7,112 nucleotides of DNA from Cyanobacteria bacterium M_surface_7_m2_037 (lineage in GTDB: Bacteria > Cyanobacteriota > Cyanobacteriia > PCC-6307 > Cyanobiaceae): positions 1-7,112 of the forward strand of contig VGPP01000083.1 in the NCBI GenBank assembly GCA_016882585.1. The letters are read 5' to 3'. The notes beneath the pieces are model-generated. The model saw only the letters and a program-made list of their open reading frames with translations, was not told the DNA's origin and ran no database searches. This document shows positions 1 to 5,204 of this stretch, in pieces (position 1 is the stretch's first letter; each line of letters opens with the position of its first letter). The position numbers and the translations under genes are program-made.

Positions 1-449
1 ATGAAGGCAAAGCCGCACAGCTCGCCGCCCACCCGATCCACCAGTTCCGCGCAGGCGCCGGCGGTGCCGCCGGTGGCCAGCAGATCGTCCACGATCAGCA
101 CCCGCGGCCGGTGTTCAAAGCCATCGGGAATGATCTCGAGGCGGTCGGTGCCGTATTCGAGGGTGTAATCCACTCCGATCACCTCACCCGGCAGCTTGCC
201 GGGCTTGCGCACCGGGCTGAAGCCGATGTTGCGGGCCGTGGCCAGGGCGGTGCCTACGATGAAGCCGCGCGATTCGATGCCCACGATCAAATCGGGGGAG
301 AGCCGGTCGCACACGTCGCCCATCTGGCGCATCACTTCCTGCCAGGCCAGCGGGCTGCGCATCAGCGGGGTGATGTCGCGAAACAGGATGCCCGGCTTGG
401 GAAAGTCGGGGATGTCACGCACCAGGCCACGCAGATCAAGGGTGGTCAT
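1..449 (-). CDS. apt: Adenine phosphoribosyltransferase, C-terminus cut off by the window edge
   Basis: Cytosolic purine-salvage enzyme that condenses adenine with PRPP to give AMP and pyrophosphate. The minus-strand translation gives 149 residues from the ATG at 449. The family N-terminus RDIPDFPKPGILFRDITPL is at about residues 11-29, the IVGIESRGFIVG segment at 55-66, RKPGKLPGE at 81-89, and the PRPP-binding loop VLIVDDLLATGGTA at 117-130 with the paired aspartates D121-D122. Type I family members are usually about 170-180 residues, so some 20-30 C-terminal residues lie beyond base 1. The start is placed at the ATG that gives the usual short leader (MTTLDLRGLV); no clear Shine-Dalgarno precedes it. 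Only about 39 bp separate it from the divergent gene at 489, so both promoters must lie in or overlap that gap. The family call is secure from the motifs. Confidence 0.96.
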   Translation of the reverse strand, partial: MTTLDLRGLVRDIPDFPKPGILFRDITPLMRSPLAWQEVMRQMGDVCDRLSPDLIVGIESRGFIVGTALATARNIGFSPVRKPGKLPGEVIGVDYTLEYGTDRLEIIPDGFEHRPRVLIVDDLLATGGTAGACAELVDRVGGELCGFAF

Positions 450-488
450 GGTCGACGGATCGGGTGCGCAGCTGGCAGTATCGCAGCC

Positions 489-1025
489 ATGGCTGATGCT
501 CCTGTGCAACCCCAGCGCTTGCTCTCCCGGCGGGGTCTGGAGCGGCTCGATCTCCTGCTGCTCTCCGCTGAAGCGCTCGACCTCAACGGCGGCGAAGCGA
601 TGGTGTGGCTGAGTGAGGAGATGGGGCTCACCGATCTCTTCCCCAACCGGGTGGAGCTGTGGAAGCGCCGCTGCAGCAATCCCCTGCGGCGCACCACCCG
701 CCGCGATCGGATCACGGAGGCGGAGGCCGATGGCCTGATCCGCATCCTCAATGCCCTGGCGGATCGGCTCTATCCGATGTTGCGCAGCCTGCTCTCATCG
801 GCCGAGCCCCCCCAGCTGAGCGAGCAGCGCTGGGCCCTGTTCCGCAGCCGCCTGCAGGAGCTGCTCAAGGAGCGCTTCAACCCGCGGCGTGGTGGCGTGC
901 AGCGGTTGCTGGATCCCCAGGAGGGCCCGCAGCTCTGCCGTGAACTGATCCAAACCATGGCCCTCAGCGCCGGGCCCGGTGGGTTCACGCGGCTCAAGGC
1001 CAGCCTGATGGACGCAGCGGCCTGA
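489..1025 (+). CDS. DUF3038-like conserved cyanobacterial protein
   Basis: A 178-residue protein of unknown function, resembling the cyanobacterial DUF3038 family by its N-terminal pattern: ERLDLLLLSAEALDLNGGEA at about 18-37 and a later LFPNRVELWKRR at 50-61. It is predicted soluble and mostly helical, rich in leucine and arginine, with no signal peptide or membrane segment. The frame stays open upstream to about 111, but that stretch runs antisense through apt and has unnatural composition, so the ATG at 489 is taken as the start. It is the first gene of the plus-strand row and ends 25 bp before the DUF4335-like gene. To my knowledge DUF3038 and DUF4335 genes are often adjacent in unicellular cyanobacteria, which supports the call. 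The role is unknown; the family name rests on recall. Confidence 0.82.
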   Translation: MADAPVQPQRLLSRRGLERLDLLLLSAEALDLNGGEAMVWLSEEMGLTDLFPNRVELWKRRCSNPLRRTTRRDRITEAEADGLIRILNALADRLYPMLRSLLSSAEPPQLSEQRWALFRSRLQELLKERFNPRRGGVQRLLDPQEGPQLCRELIQTMALSAGPGGFTRLKASLMDAAA

Positions 1026-1050
1026 TCCGCAGCACGACAGCAATCCTGCG

Positions 1051-1647
1051 ATGAAACTGACCAGCCGCTACGAACAAACCAGCTGCCGGCTGGTGCTTGA
1101 GGGTTTGCCGGATCTCTCAGCCGGCCAAAGCAGCCAAACGATCGGCATCCTCACGGGGTTCAGCCTGGCCCTGGCTGGCAAAACCGAGCTCGAAGGCCAG
1201 CGCGATCACCTCCAGGCCCTGCTCAACGTGGTGCTCCCCTATGCCCGCGGCTTGATCAGCGGTGTGTCCAGGCCCCAGGGCGCTGAGGATGTGCCCGTGG
1301 CGATCCGGCCCGTGGATGGCCAGCACGAGCTCGAGCTGCGCAGCAGCCAACCCGATACCCCGCCGCTGCGCCTCCCCCTCGACGACGCCGAGCTCAGCGA
1401 CCTGGTGCGCTGCCTCGATCGCTTGCAGCTCGATCCCCAGGTGGCGGTGCCTCTGGAGTGGCCGGATCCGCAACCGCTGCGCCGCTCGGAGTTGCGCCAC
1501 CGGCTGCCGCTGGCCCGCCGGGTGGCGGCTCCCCTCACCGGTGTGGCTGCGCTGCTGGTGGCTGGGCTGCTCGCCTCGCTGCTGCCCACACCCAAGCCGC
1601 CGTCCAGCGCACCGGCTGCGGTGAGCACCCCCGCGCGCGGTGGTTGA
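1051..1647 (+). CDS. DUF4335-like protein with a C-terminal membrane helix
   Basis: A 198-residue cyanobacterial protein of unknown function. The N-terminal pattern RYEQTSCRLVLEGLPDLSAG at about 6-25, followed by a beta-rich half ending LQALLNVVLPYARGLISG (55-71), resembles the DUF4335 family (IRRYxxPxCTLxxxG type). Residues 72-150 are acidic, proline-containing and likely soluble. Residues 159-178 (AAPLTGVAALLVAGLLASLL) form one clear membrane helix after an arginine-rich stretch (143-157), then a short Pro/Ala/Ser tail. This suggests a tail-anchored protein with its bulk in the cytoplasm by the positive-inside rule. It follows the DUF3038-like gene by 25 bp and precedes the next gene by 36 bp. 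No Shine-Dalgarno is visible. Family members can be longer than this; the short C-terminus is not obviously a truncation. Confidence 0.82.
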   Translation: MKLTSRYEQTSCRLVLEGLPDLSAGQSSQTIGILTGFSLALAGKTELEGQRDHLQALLNVVLPYARGLISGVSRPQGAEDVPVAIRPVDGQHELELRSSQPDTPPLRLPLDDAELSDLVRCLDRLQLDPQVAVPLEWPDPQPLRRSELRHRLPLARRVAAPLTGVAALLVAGLLASLLPTPKPPSSAPAAVSTPARGG

Positions 1648-1683
1648 CGCCACCCCATTCCCCACCACACTTGCACTACCGCG

Positions 1684-1932
1684 ATGAGCGATTTGAGCTG
1701 GTCTGAACTGCGTCGTCGTGTCACCCGCCTGGGCGCCTGCCTCGATGTGGTGGTGCGCAGCGATCCGGAGGTGTGCGGCCTCAGTGGGGAGCAGTTCCAC
1801 CTCTCGCTCCACCACGGCGGTCAGGGCGACTGCAGCGTGGGCGATCTCAGCCTGGTGGATTGCCCCAATGAGCTGGTGCTGGTGGAGTTCGAACGCTGGA
1901 TGCGGGGAGCTGGATACCGGATCGAGTCATGA
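1684..1932 (+). CDS. Small conserved-looking hypothetical protein (82 aa)
   Basis: I do not recognise this 82-residue protein. It is soluble and slightly acidic, with an amphipathic N-terminal helix (SDLSWSELRRRVTRLGACLD, 2-21), a central strand-rich part including QFHLSLHHGG (37-46), and a C-terminal helix VEFERWMRGAGYRI (67-80). It has four cysteines (C19, C31, C50, C60) and a double histidine (H43-H44), enough for a metal site or disulfides, but no CxxC motif is present. The stop codon overlaps the start of the next gene (ATGA at 1929-1932), which points to translational coupling with the downstream membrane protein. Codon use matches the neighbours, so the frame is probably real. It lies in the row leading to the polyphosphate kinase. 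Confidence 0.72.
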   Translation: MSDLSWSELRRRVTRLGACLDVVVRSDPEVCGLSGEQFHLSLHHGGQGDCSVGDLSLVDCPNELVLVEFERWMRGAGYRIES

Positions 1933-2336
1933 GCCGTCGCCGCGGGCTGCAGGTGGTGCGGGGTGGCCGCGGTCAGCCGCCAGCGCCGCCGCGCACGGTG
2001 TTCCGCCAGCGCCGCAGGCCGCCGCGTCCGCGCCGGATTCTTGAGGCCTTGCTGTTGATGGCGGCGGGCGTTGGTCTGCTCGTGTTGCTGTTGCAGCTGC
2101 CGGAGCTGATCGATCTCGACAGCCTGTTGCTGATCAGCACCGCCATCGGCCATCTGATCGGCGGACTCTCGCAGTTGCTGATGGGCGTGTTGCAGTTGCT
2201 GGCGGTGCTGGTGCTCGTGGCGATCGCGTTGCTGGCGTTGCTGTTGCTCGTGGCCGGCCTGGTGCGCTTCGTGCGGGCCCTGTTCGGTGCAGGGGCTGGC
2301 GCGGTCAACAAGGCTGCTCGGCTGCCACGCCGCTGA
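1929..2336 (+). CDS. Arginine-rich two-helix membrane protein of unknown function
   Basis: A 135-residue protein with a strongly basic N-terminus (about a dozen arginines in residues 3-36, mixed with prolines), a first hydrophobic segment at about 37-58, a weaker amphipathic stretch at 64-83 (holding TAIGHLIGGL), and a long second hydrophobic segment at about 84-112. A basic tail (RFVRALFG...RLPRR) follows. Both ends are positively charged, so a two-helix hairpin with both termini in the cytoplasm is likely. It overlaps the preceding gene by 4 nt (ATGA) and ends 6 nt before the kinase start, so the three genes are probably on one transcript. A HIP1 octamer lies at 2220-2227. No family is recognised. 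Leucine-rich low-complexity membrane sequence makes homology calls unreliable here. Confidence 0.68.
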   Translation: MSRRRGLQVVRGGRGQPPAPPRTVFRQRRRPPRPRRILEALLLMAAGVGLLVLLLQLPELIDLDSLLLISTAIGHLIGGLSQLLMGVLQLLAVLVLVAIALLALLLLVAGLVRFVRALFGAGAGAVNKAARLPRR

Positions 2337-2342
2337 TCTCCC

Positions 2343-3179
2343 ATGGGCAAGTCCGCCAAGTGGCCTCGAGGCTCCGAGCTCGATCAAGGCGCCCCGCTCG
2401 CCCCGCTGGATCGCAAGCTCTACGCCAAGGAGCTGGTGCGCCTGCAGGTGGAGCTGGTGAAGATGCAGTACTGGGTGAAAGCCACGGGCTTTCGCCTGAT
2501 GGTGCTGTTTGAAGGGCGTGATGCGGCTGGCAAGGGCGGCACGATCAAACGCATCACCGAGCCGCTCAATCCCCGCGGCTGCCGCGTGGTGGCGCTTGGA
2601 ACGCCGAGCGATCAGCAGCGCAGCCAGTGGTATTTCCAGCGCTACGTGGAGCACTTCCCCTCCGGCGGGGAGATCGTGCTGTTTGATCGCAGCTGGTACA
2701 ACCGCGCCGGTGTGGAGCGGGTGATGGGCTTCTGCAGCGAGGCGGAGCTGCAGGAGTTTGAGCAGTCGTGCCCGGAGTTTGAGCGGATGCTGGTGCGCTC
2801 CGGAATCGTGCTGCTCAAGTATTGGTTCTCGGTGAGCGATGCGGAGCAGGAGGCCCGCTTTCAGGCCCGTATCGATGACCCTGCCCGGCGCTGGAAGCTC
2901 AGCCCGATGGATCTGGAATCGCGCGATCGCTGGGAGCAGTTCTCCCGCGCCAAAGACGACATGTTTGCCCACACCAACATCCCGGAGGCGCCCTGGTTCA
3001 CGGTGGAGGCCGACGACAAACGCCGCGCCCGCCTCAACTGCATCCGCCACCTGCTCAGCAAAGTGCCCTACGAGGACATGACGCCGCCTGCGTTGAAGCT
3101 GCCGCCGCGGCGCAAGGCCAAGGGCTACGAGCGGCACCCGATCAACGAGCAGTTCTTCGTGCCGAACGCCTACCCCTGA
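2343..3179 (+). CDS. ppk2: Polyphosphate kinase 2 family protein (class I-like)
   Basis: Cytosolic kinase that transfers phosphate between inorganic polyphosphate and nucleotides; one-domain class I members mainly make ATP or GTP from the diphosphate. The 278-residue length fits a single PPK2 domain. Visible motifs: Walker A EGRDAAGKGG at 57-66 (K64), the following GTIKRITEPLNPRGCRVVAL, Walker B IVLFDRSWYNRAGVERVMGF at 111-130 (D115, R116), and a basic lid segment ARRWKLSPMD at 181-190. C-terminal elements WFTVEADDKRRARLN at 218-232 are also typical. The start is the ATG at 2343, 6 nt after the preceding stop; no Shine-Dalgarno is visible. A HIP1 octamer lies at 2923-2930. It is the last gene of the plus-strand row, with a candidate terminator about 50 nt downstream. 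Family is certain; nucleotide preference is inferred from subclass resemblance. Confidence 0.96.
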   Translation: MGKSAKWPRGSELDQGAPLAPLDRKLYAKELVRLQVELVKMQYWVKATGFRLMVLFEGRDAAGKGGTIKRITEPLNPRGCRVVALGTPSDQQRSQWYFQRYVEHFPSGGEIVLFDRSWYNRAGVERVMGFCSEAELQEFEQSCPEFERMLVRSGIVLLKYWFSVSDAEQEARFQARIDDPARRWKLSPMDLESRDRWEQFSRAKDDMFAHTNIPEAPWFTVEADDKRRARLNCIRHLLSKVPYEDMTPPALKLPPRRKAKGYERHPINEQFFVPNAYP

Positions 3180-3286
3180 TGGAGCTGGCTGAACCACATG
3201 CCAGCCAGCTGCCAGCTTGACCAGAGAAAAACGGCCAGGAACACCCAGTTGAGCCAGGCTGGCCGTTTGTCGTTGTCGAAGATCAT
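3170..3286 (-). CDS. Candidate 38-residue single-helix membrane microprotein
   Basis: The minus strand encodes 38 residues from the ATG at 3286 to a TAG at 3170-3172. It has a charged N-terminus MIFDNDKRPAW, then a tryptophan-rich hydrophobic helix at about residues 12-31 (LNWVFLAVFLWSSWQLAGMW), then SQLHQG. This layout is typical of the tiny single-span proteins of cyanobacterial membranes, though I cannot name a family. It overlaps the last 10 bases of the convergent kinase gene and begins 27 bp below the stop of the 65-residue gene on the same strand. No Shine-Dalgarno is visible. Against it: a 10-bp inverted repeat that looks like a terminator (3229-3268) lies inside the frame, so the region could instead be non-coding. 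Decided mainly on the protein-like hydrophobic pattern. Confidence 0.5.
   Translation of the reverse strand: MIFDNDKRPAWLNWVFLAVFLWSSWQLAGMWFSQLHQG
3227..3268. terminator. Probable two-way rho-independent terminator between convergent genes
   Basis: AAACGGCCAG at 3229-3238 and CTGGCCGTTT at 3259-3268 are perfect reverse complements (10 bp) around a 20-nt loop. On the minus strand the stem runs into TTTTTCTC, a good U-tract, which would end transcription of the 65-residue gene. On the plus strand it ends in TTTGTCGTT, about 50 nt after the kinase stop. The repeat overlaps the candidate 38-residue frame. Confidence 0.5.
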
Positions 3287-3313
3287 CGGCTGAGCCTAAG
3301 CGGCTCGGCTGGC

Positions 3314-3511
3314 TCAGGCCGCACTGAGTGTGGCGCTGCGTTTCTGGCGCCTCAGCTCGTGCAGGCCCTCCAGCTGGTTGTGCACCGCCACCAGCTGCTG
3401 GCGGATGTGTTCGGTGTTGTCGAGCTTGGCGAGGTTGAGCAGGATCGCCTCGATCTGGGCCTTGCTGTCGATCAGCACGCGGCAGTCGGTCGTTCCGGGT
3501 TCGTAGGCCAT
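3314..3511 (-). CDS. Small hypothetical protein (65 aa), probably helical
   Basis: I do not recognise this 65-residue protein. From the ATG at 3511 it begins MAYEPGTTDCRVLIDSKAQI and continues as one or two charged amphipathic helices: AQIEAILLNLAKLDNTEHIR (18-37) and a Q/L/E/R-rich helix to about residue 58 (QLVAVHNQLEGLHELRRQKR at 39-58), ending TLSAA. The heptad-like leucine spacing suggests a short coiled coil or helical hairpin. The frame is open further upstream to about 3760, but that part has non-protein-like composition, so the ATG at 3511 is chosen. No Shine-Dalgarno or convincing promoter is visible. It is convergent with the kinase gene and is the last gene before the tRNA scar, hence likely native chromosome rather than island. 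Confidence 0.62.
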   Translation of the reverse strand: MAYEPGTTDCRVLIDSKAQIEAILLNLAKLDNTEHIRQQLVAVHNQLEGLHELRRQKRSATLSAA

Positions 3512-3795
3512 ACAGGGTTGTGGACCAGGCCTATGCAATCGCGCCCTTGAGACCGCTGGTGTGTCAACGGCTGCAGTCTGGCCACGGGGCATGCAAGCGG
3601 GGAACCCGCGGCGAATCTGGAGACTTTCTGATCTCGCTGGCCCATGGCAGTGGATCCGCCAAGATTCGAATTCGCCGCTCGTTGCAGGCTGACGCGGGTC
3701 CTCCGGACGTCCTCTGTGTCGGTGGCGGCGCAGCGAAAGAAGAGCCGTTCCTTCGCGCACGCGAAGCCGGCCTTGATCCCCTGGATGCAGTGCAG
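3512..3795. other. Gap without a convincing gene, between the 65-residue gene and the tRNA terminator
   Basis: Open frames exist on both strands, but none has the third-position G/C bias of the neighbours. Two local palindromes are visible: GCGGG-GAA-CCCGC at 3597-3609 and CTTCGCG-CA-CGCGAAG at 3751-3766. The promoter of the 65-residue minus-strand gene should lie at the left end; a TTGACA is present on the minus strand at 3577-3572, but no good -10 sits at the right distance. Confidence 0.5.
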
Positions 3796-3837
3796 TGAAA
3801 AGCCCGAGTACCCCGGCTGCGCTTGGGAACTCGGGCT
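3796..3837 (-). terminator. Rho-independent terminator of the tRNA-Ser gene
   Basis: On the minus strand a perfect 9-bp stem, AGCCCGAGT (3837-3829) with ACTCGGGCT (3809-3801), encloses a 19-nt loop and runs directly into TTTT (3801-3798). It sits 10 nt past the 3' end of the tRNA fragment, as expected for the original tRNA transcription unit. Its survival shows that the chromosomal 3' flank of the tRNA is intact on this side. Confidence 0.72.
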
Positions 3838-3847
3838 GAGATTGAAG

Positions 3848-3905
3848 CGGAGAGGGTGGGATTCGAACCCACGGAAGCTTTCACTTCGCCGGTTTTCAAG
3901 ACCGG
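3848..3905 (-). tRNA. 3' fragment of tRNA-Ser(UGA), probable attachment-site scar
   Basis: Read on the minus strand, 58 nt match the 3' part of a serine tRNA: anticodon stem CCGGT/ACCGG around loop CTTGAAA (anticodon UGA), a long variable arm GAAG-TGAAAG-CTTC, T arm GTGGG-TTCGAAT-CCCAC, acceptor strand CCTCTCC and discriminator G, with no encoded CCA. The 5' acceptor strand (GGAGAGG expected) and D arm are absent: the sequence above 3905 is unrelated. It is therefore not a working tRNA gene as it stands. A break exactly at the anticodon stem is what tyrosine-recombinase integration at the anticodon loop leaves on the distal junction, with the full tRNA rebuilt at the other end of the element. 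Confidence 0.85.
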
Positions 3906-4048
3906 GCTTGATCCCTGTCCAGTACTTCACTTCTTGGGGTGTCAGGAAATCCTGTGCCTTGTTTGTGCCTCGTTCTTGGTGTGATGGCAAGAAGTCTTTG
4001 GCGCAGGCGCCCGGAAGTGTGTTGGTCCAGCTGCCGGGCTTTTGCTTG

Positions 4049-4231
4049 TTAAGGCCGCTTGGAGCCTTTGATCGCCTGTTTCACCTGCCTTAGGGAGTGG
4101 CCTGCAACCCTCTCTTCACCGACCCACGCTTCCCATTTCTCGTAGCTGGGCCTGCAAGCGCCTGGCATCAGTGCAGCGCTTGGCCACGTCAGCGAAATTT
4201 CCAGGCCGCGGTAGATACGCGAAGTGTTCAT
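4049..4231 (-). CDS. Small hypothetical protein at the island edge (60 aa)
   Basis: I do not recognise this protein. It reads MNTSRIYRGLEISLTWPSAA, then a middle part ending in YEKWEAWVGEERVAGHSLRQ and VKQAIKGSKRP. The layout (a short YRGLEI strand, an aromatic W-E-A-W-V strand, then a basic amphipathic helix) resembles small beta-beta-alpha proteins seen in phages and islands, but that is only an impression. The start is set by a Shine-Dalgarno GGAG at 4243-4240, 8 nt before the ATG at 4231; an in-frame ATG at 4237 is only 2 nt from it. It is the first gene inside the presumed island, 144 bp from the tRNA scar, pointing towards it, where an integrase gene would commonly sit. No integrase motifs are present. 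Confidence 0.5.
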   Translation of the reverse strand: MNTSRIYRGLEISLTWPSAALMPGACRPSYEKWEAWVGEERVAGHSLRQVKQAIKGSKRP

Positions 4232-4237
4232 GGTCAT

Positions 4238-4457
4238 TGCTCCAATCGTTATGGGTTTCAGCCGGTTTCGCCTTGGCGTCGTGACCGGAACGAAGGAGCG
4301 GGCTTACAGGGGAATCCCCCGCCGGACTGAGATCTTAAGCGCTCAGGAGCGAAAGTCTTCTGCTTGGTCCCAAGGCCATCGCTAGCTGGAGGCTCTCGAG
4401 GTGCACCTTGACGAAGGGAGCTAACCGTCCTAGTACGGGTGTACTTGTCTTGTTGTG
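4238..4457. promoter_or_regulatory. Divergent intergenic region with a weak promoter candidate
   Basis: This 220-bp gap lies between the divergent genes at 4231 (minus) and 4458 (plus). A -35-like TTGACG at 4408-4413 is followed after exactly 17 bp by TAGTAC at 4431-4436, a poor -10; it would start transcription shortly before the DUF1651-like gene. Short hairpins (GGGGA-ATCCCC-like at about 4311-4321 and CGCTC-AG-GAGCG at about 4339-4350) are visible but have no T-run. Nothing else is supported. Confidence 0.3.
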
Positions 4458-4706
4458 ATGAAGAAGCAGGCTTGGATCCAGGACCCCTCGACGGCTAACA
4501 CCGCCCGGTTCCACTGGGATCCCAAGAGCTGGAGTGCAGACCCCATGTACTTCGTGGATAGCGGCCGGCCTCTCACTGGTGCACCGCCACTGCTGAAGAC
4601 CCGTCGCCACTTGCGGCAGCAGGATGCTCGAAAGCTATGGCTTGCTCTTCGTGAGCGAGGCTGGCAGCCTGTCAGGCCCCAGTGGGGGGCTGAGGTTGAT
4701 CCATGA
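4458..4706 (+). CDS. DUF1651-like small protein
   Basis: An 82-residue protein resembling DUF1651, a family of unknown function known mainly from marine Synechococcus and Prochlorococcus. Matching features are an N-terminal RFHWDPKSWSADPMYFVDSG (about 18-37), the central GRPLTGAPPLLKTRRHLRQ (37-55), and the C-terminal amphipathic helix with ALRERGWQPVRPQWG (63-77), the typical LWxxLxxxGWxxxxPxWG pattern. It has no signal or membrane segment and is basic. The ATG at 4458 is preferred over a GTG at 4455. The stop overlaps the start of the next gene (ATGA, 4703-4706), so the two are translationally coupled. In my recollection the family is present in many divergent copies per genome and often near mobile regions. 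The family name is from memory. Confidence 0.75.
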   Translation: MKKQAWIQDPSTANTARFHWDPKSWSADPMYFVDSGRPLTGAPPLLKTRRHLRQQDARKLWLALRERGWQPVRPQWGAEVDP

Positions 4707-5053
4707 AGCAGGACGAGTTACTTCAAGCCTTGTCAGAAGTGGATCAGGGCTTGGATGCTTGCCCTGGCTGGGGAGAGATAAAGGCCATTGCCCATGCCCA
4801 TCCCATCGAGCTCGAAGAAGGCCAGCTCAGCCCTGGTCAGCAGGCGGTGATGATCCTGTGGCGCGTCTTCTCGGTTGATTCAGAGGGGACATCGACTGCC
4901 CCTGATATTGAGGAGGCATCTGCTGAAGTGATCAGGGCGAGCCTGGAAGACTTCAAAGCCTTATGTGCACAGGAAATCCTCCTGGGGAGCGAACTGGATC
5001 TTGACGCCATCAGGAGTCTGTTCGAAATGGCGCAGAATGCAGCTGCGGCCTAG
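4703..5053 (+). CDS. Acidic hypothetical protein coupled to the DUF1651-like gene (116 aa)
   Basis: I do not recognise this 116-residue soluble protein. It is strongly acidic and mostly helical: MKQDELLQALSEVDQGLDAC, then PGWGEIKAIAHAHPIELEEG to residue 40, a likely turn, a hydrophobic helix QQAVMILWRVFSV at 46-58, a linker rich in S, T and E, and two C-terminal helices at about 70-90 and 98-113, ending QNAAAA. A Shine-Dalgarno GAGG (4692-4695) sits 7 nt before the ATG, inside the upstream gene, and the start overlaps its stop by 4 nt. Both features support a real co-expressed pair with the DUF1651-like protein. A joint role is inference only. Confidence 0.72.
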   Translation: MKQDELLQALSEVDQGLDACPGWGEIKAIAHAHPIELEEGQLSPGQQAVMILWRVFSVDSEGTSTAPDIEEASAEVIRASLEDFKALCAQEILLGSELDLDAIRSLFEMAQNAAAA

Positions 5054-5204
5054 GACTTGTCAGCGCCCCGACCGTTCGTGCGCTTCAGCGTGCGAGGAGC
5101 AGCTCACAATGTCCGGTCGGGACTAAGCCCGTCAGTTGTGGCTCAGGCTGCAAGCCGATGCACCCCCAAGTTGGGCGAGGTCGCAGAGAGGTGATCAGGG
5201 ACCT
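5054..5204. other. Non-coding gap with a long-range inverted repeat
   Basis: No gene is supported between the 116-residue gene and the stop of the minus-strand 56-residue gene. CCCGACCG at 5067-5074 and CGGTCGGG at 5114-5121 are perfect 8-bp reverse complements separated by 39 nt that themselves hold a small GCGC-TTCA-GCGT hairpin (5080-5091). It may be a transcript end of the convergent genes, but no T-run follows. Confidence 0.3.

Noticed and set aside
111..488. Plus-strand frame extending the DUF3038-like gene upstream
   Set aside because: It lies entirely antisense to apt, has His/Ala/Gly-rich non-protein-like composition, and the conserved part begins after the ATG at 489.
1117..1815. 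Minus-strand open frame of 232 residues
   Set aside because: Antisense to the DUF4335-like and 82-residue genes; composition typical of a shadow frame in GC-rich DNA.
1821..3197. Minus-strand open frame of 458 residues
   Set aside because: Mirror frame of the high-GC genes opposite, mostly His/Gln/Arg/Ala-rich; it covers the unmistakable polyphosphate kinase on the other strand.
3290..3317. Inverted repeat CTGAGCC/GGCTCAG as a terminator
   Set aside because: Stem of 7 bp with no T-run on either strand; the repeat at 3229-3268 is a much better terminator candidate.
3512..3760. Upstream extension of the 65-residue minus-strand gene
   Set aside because: Composition changes sharply above the ATG at 3511 and reads like translated non-coding sequence.
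3520..3798. Plus-strand GTG-started frame of 92 residues in the gap before the tRNA
   Set aside because: No third-position bias, no Shine-Dalgarno, no recognisable domain, and it runs into the tRNA terminator on the other strand.
3564..3899. Minus-strand frame beginning MKTGEVKASVGSNPTLSA
   Set aside because: This is the familiar false translation of a serine tRNA 3' half, not a protein.
3848..3990. Complete tRNA-Ser, or a tRNA split by an intron
   Set aside because: No GGAGAGG acceptor strand or D arm is found above the anticodon stem, and a group I intron would interrupt the anticodon loop, which here is intact.
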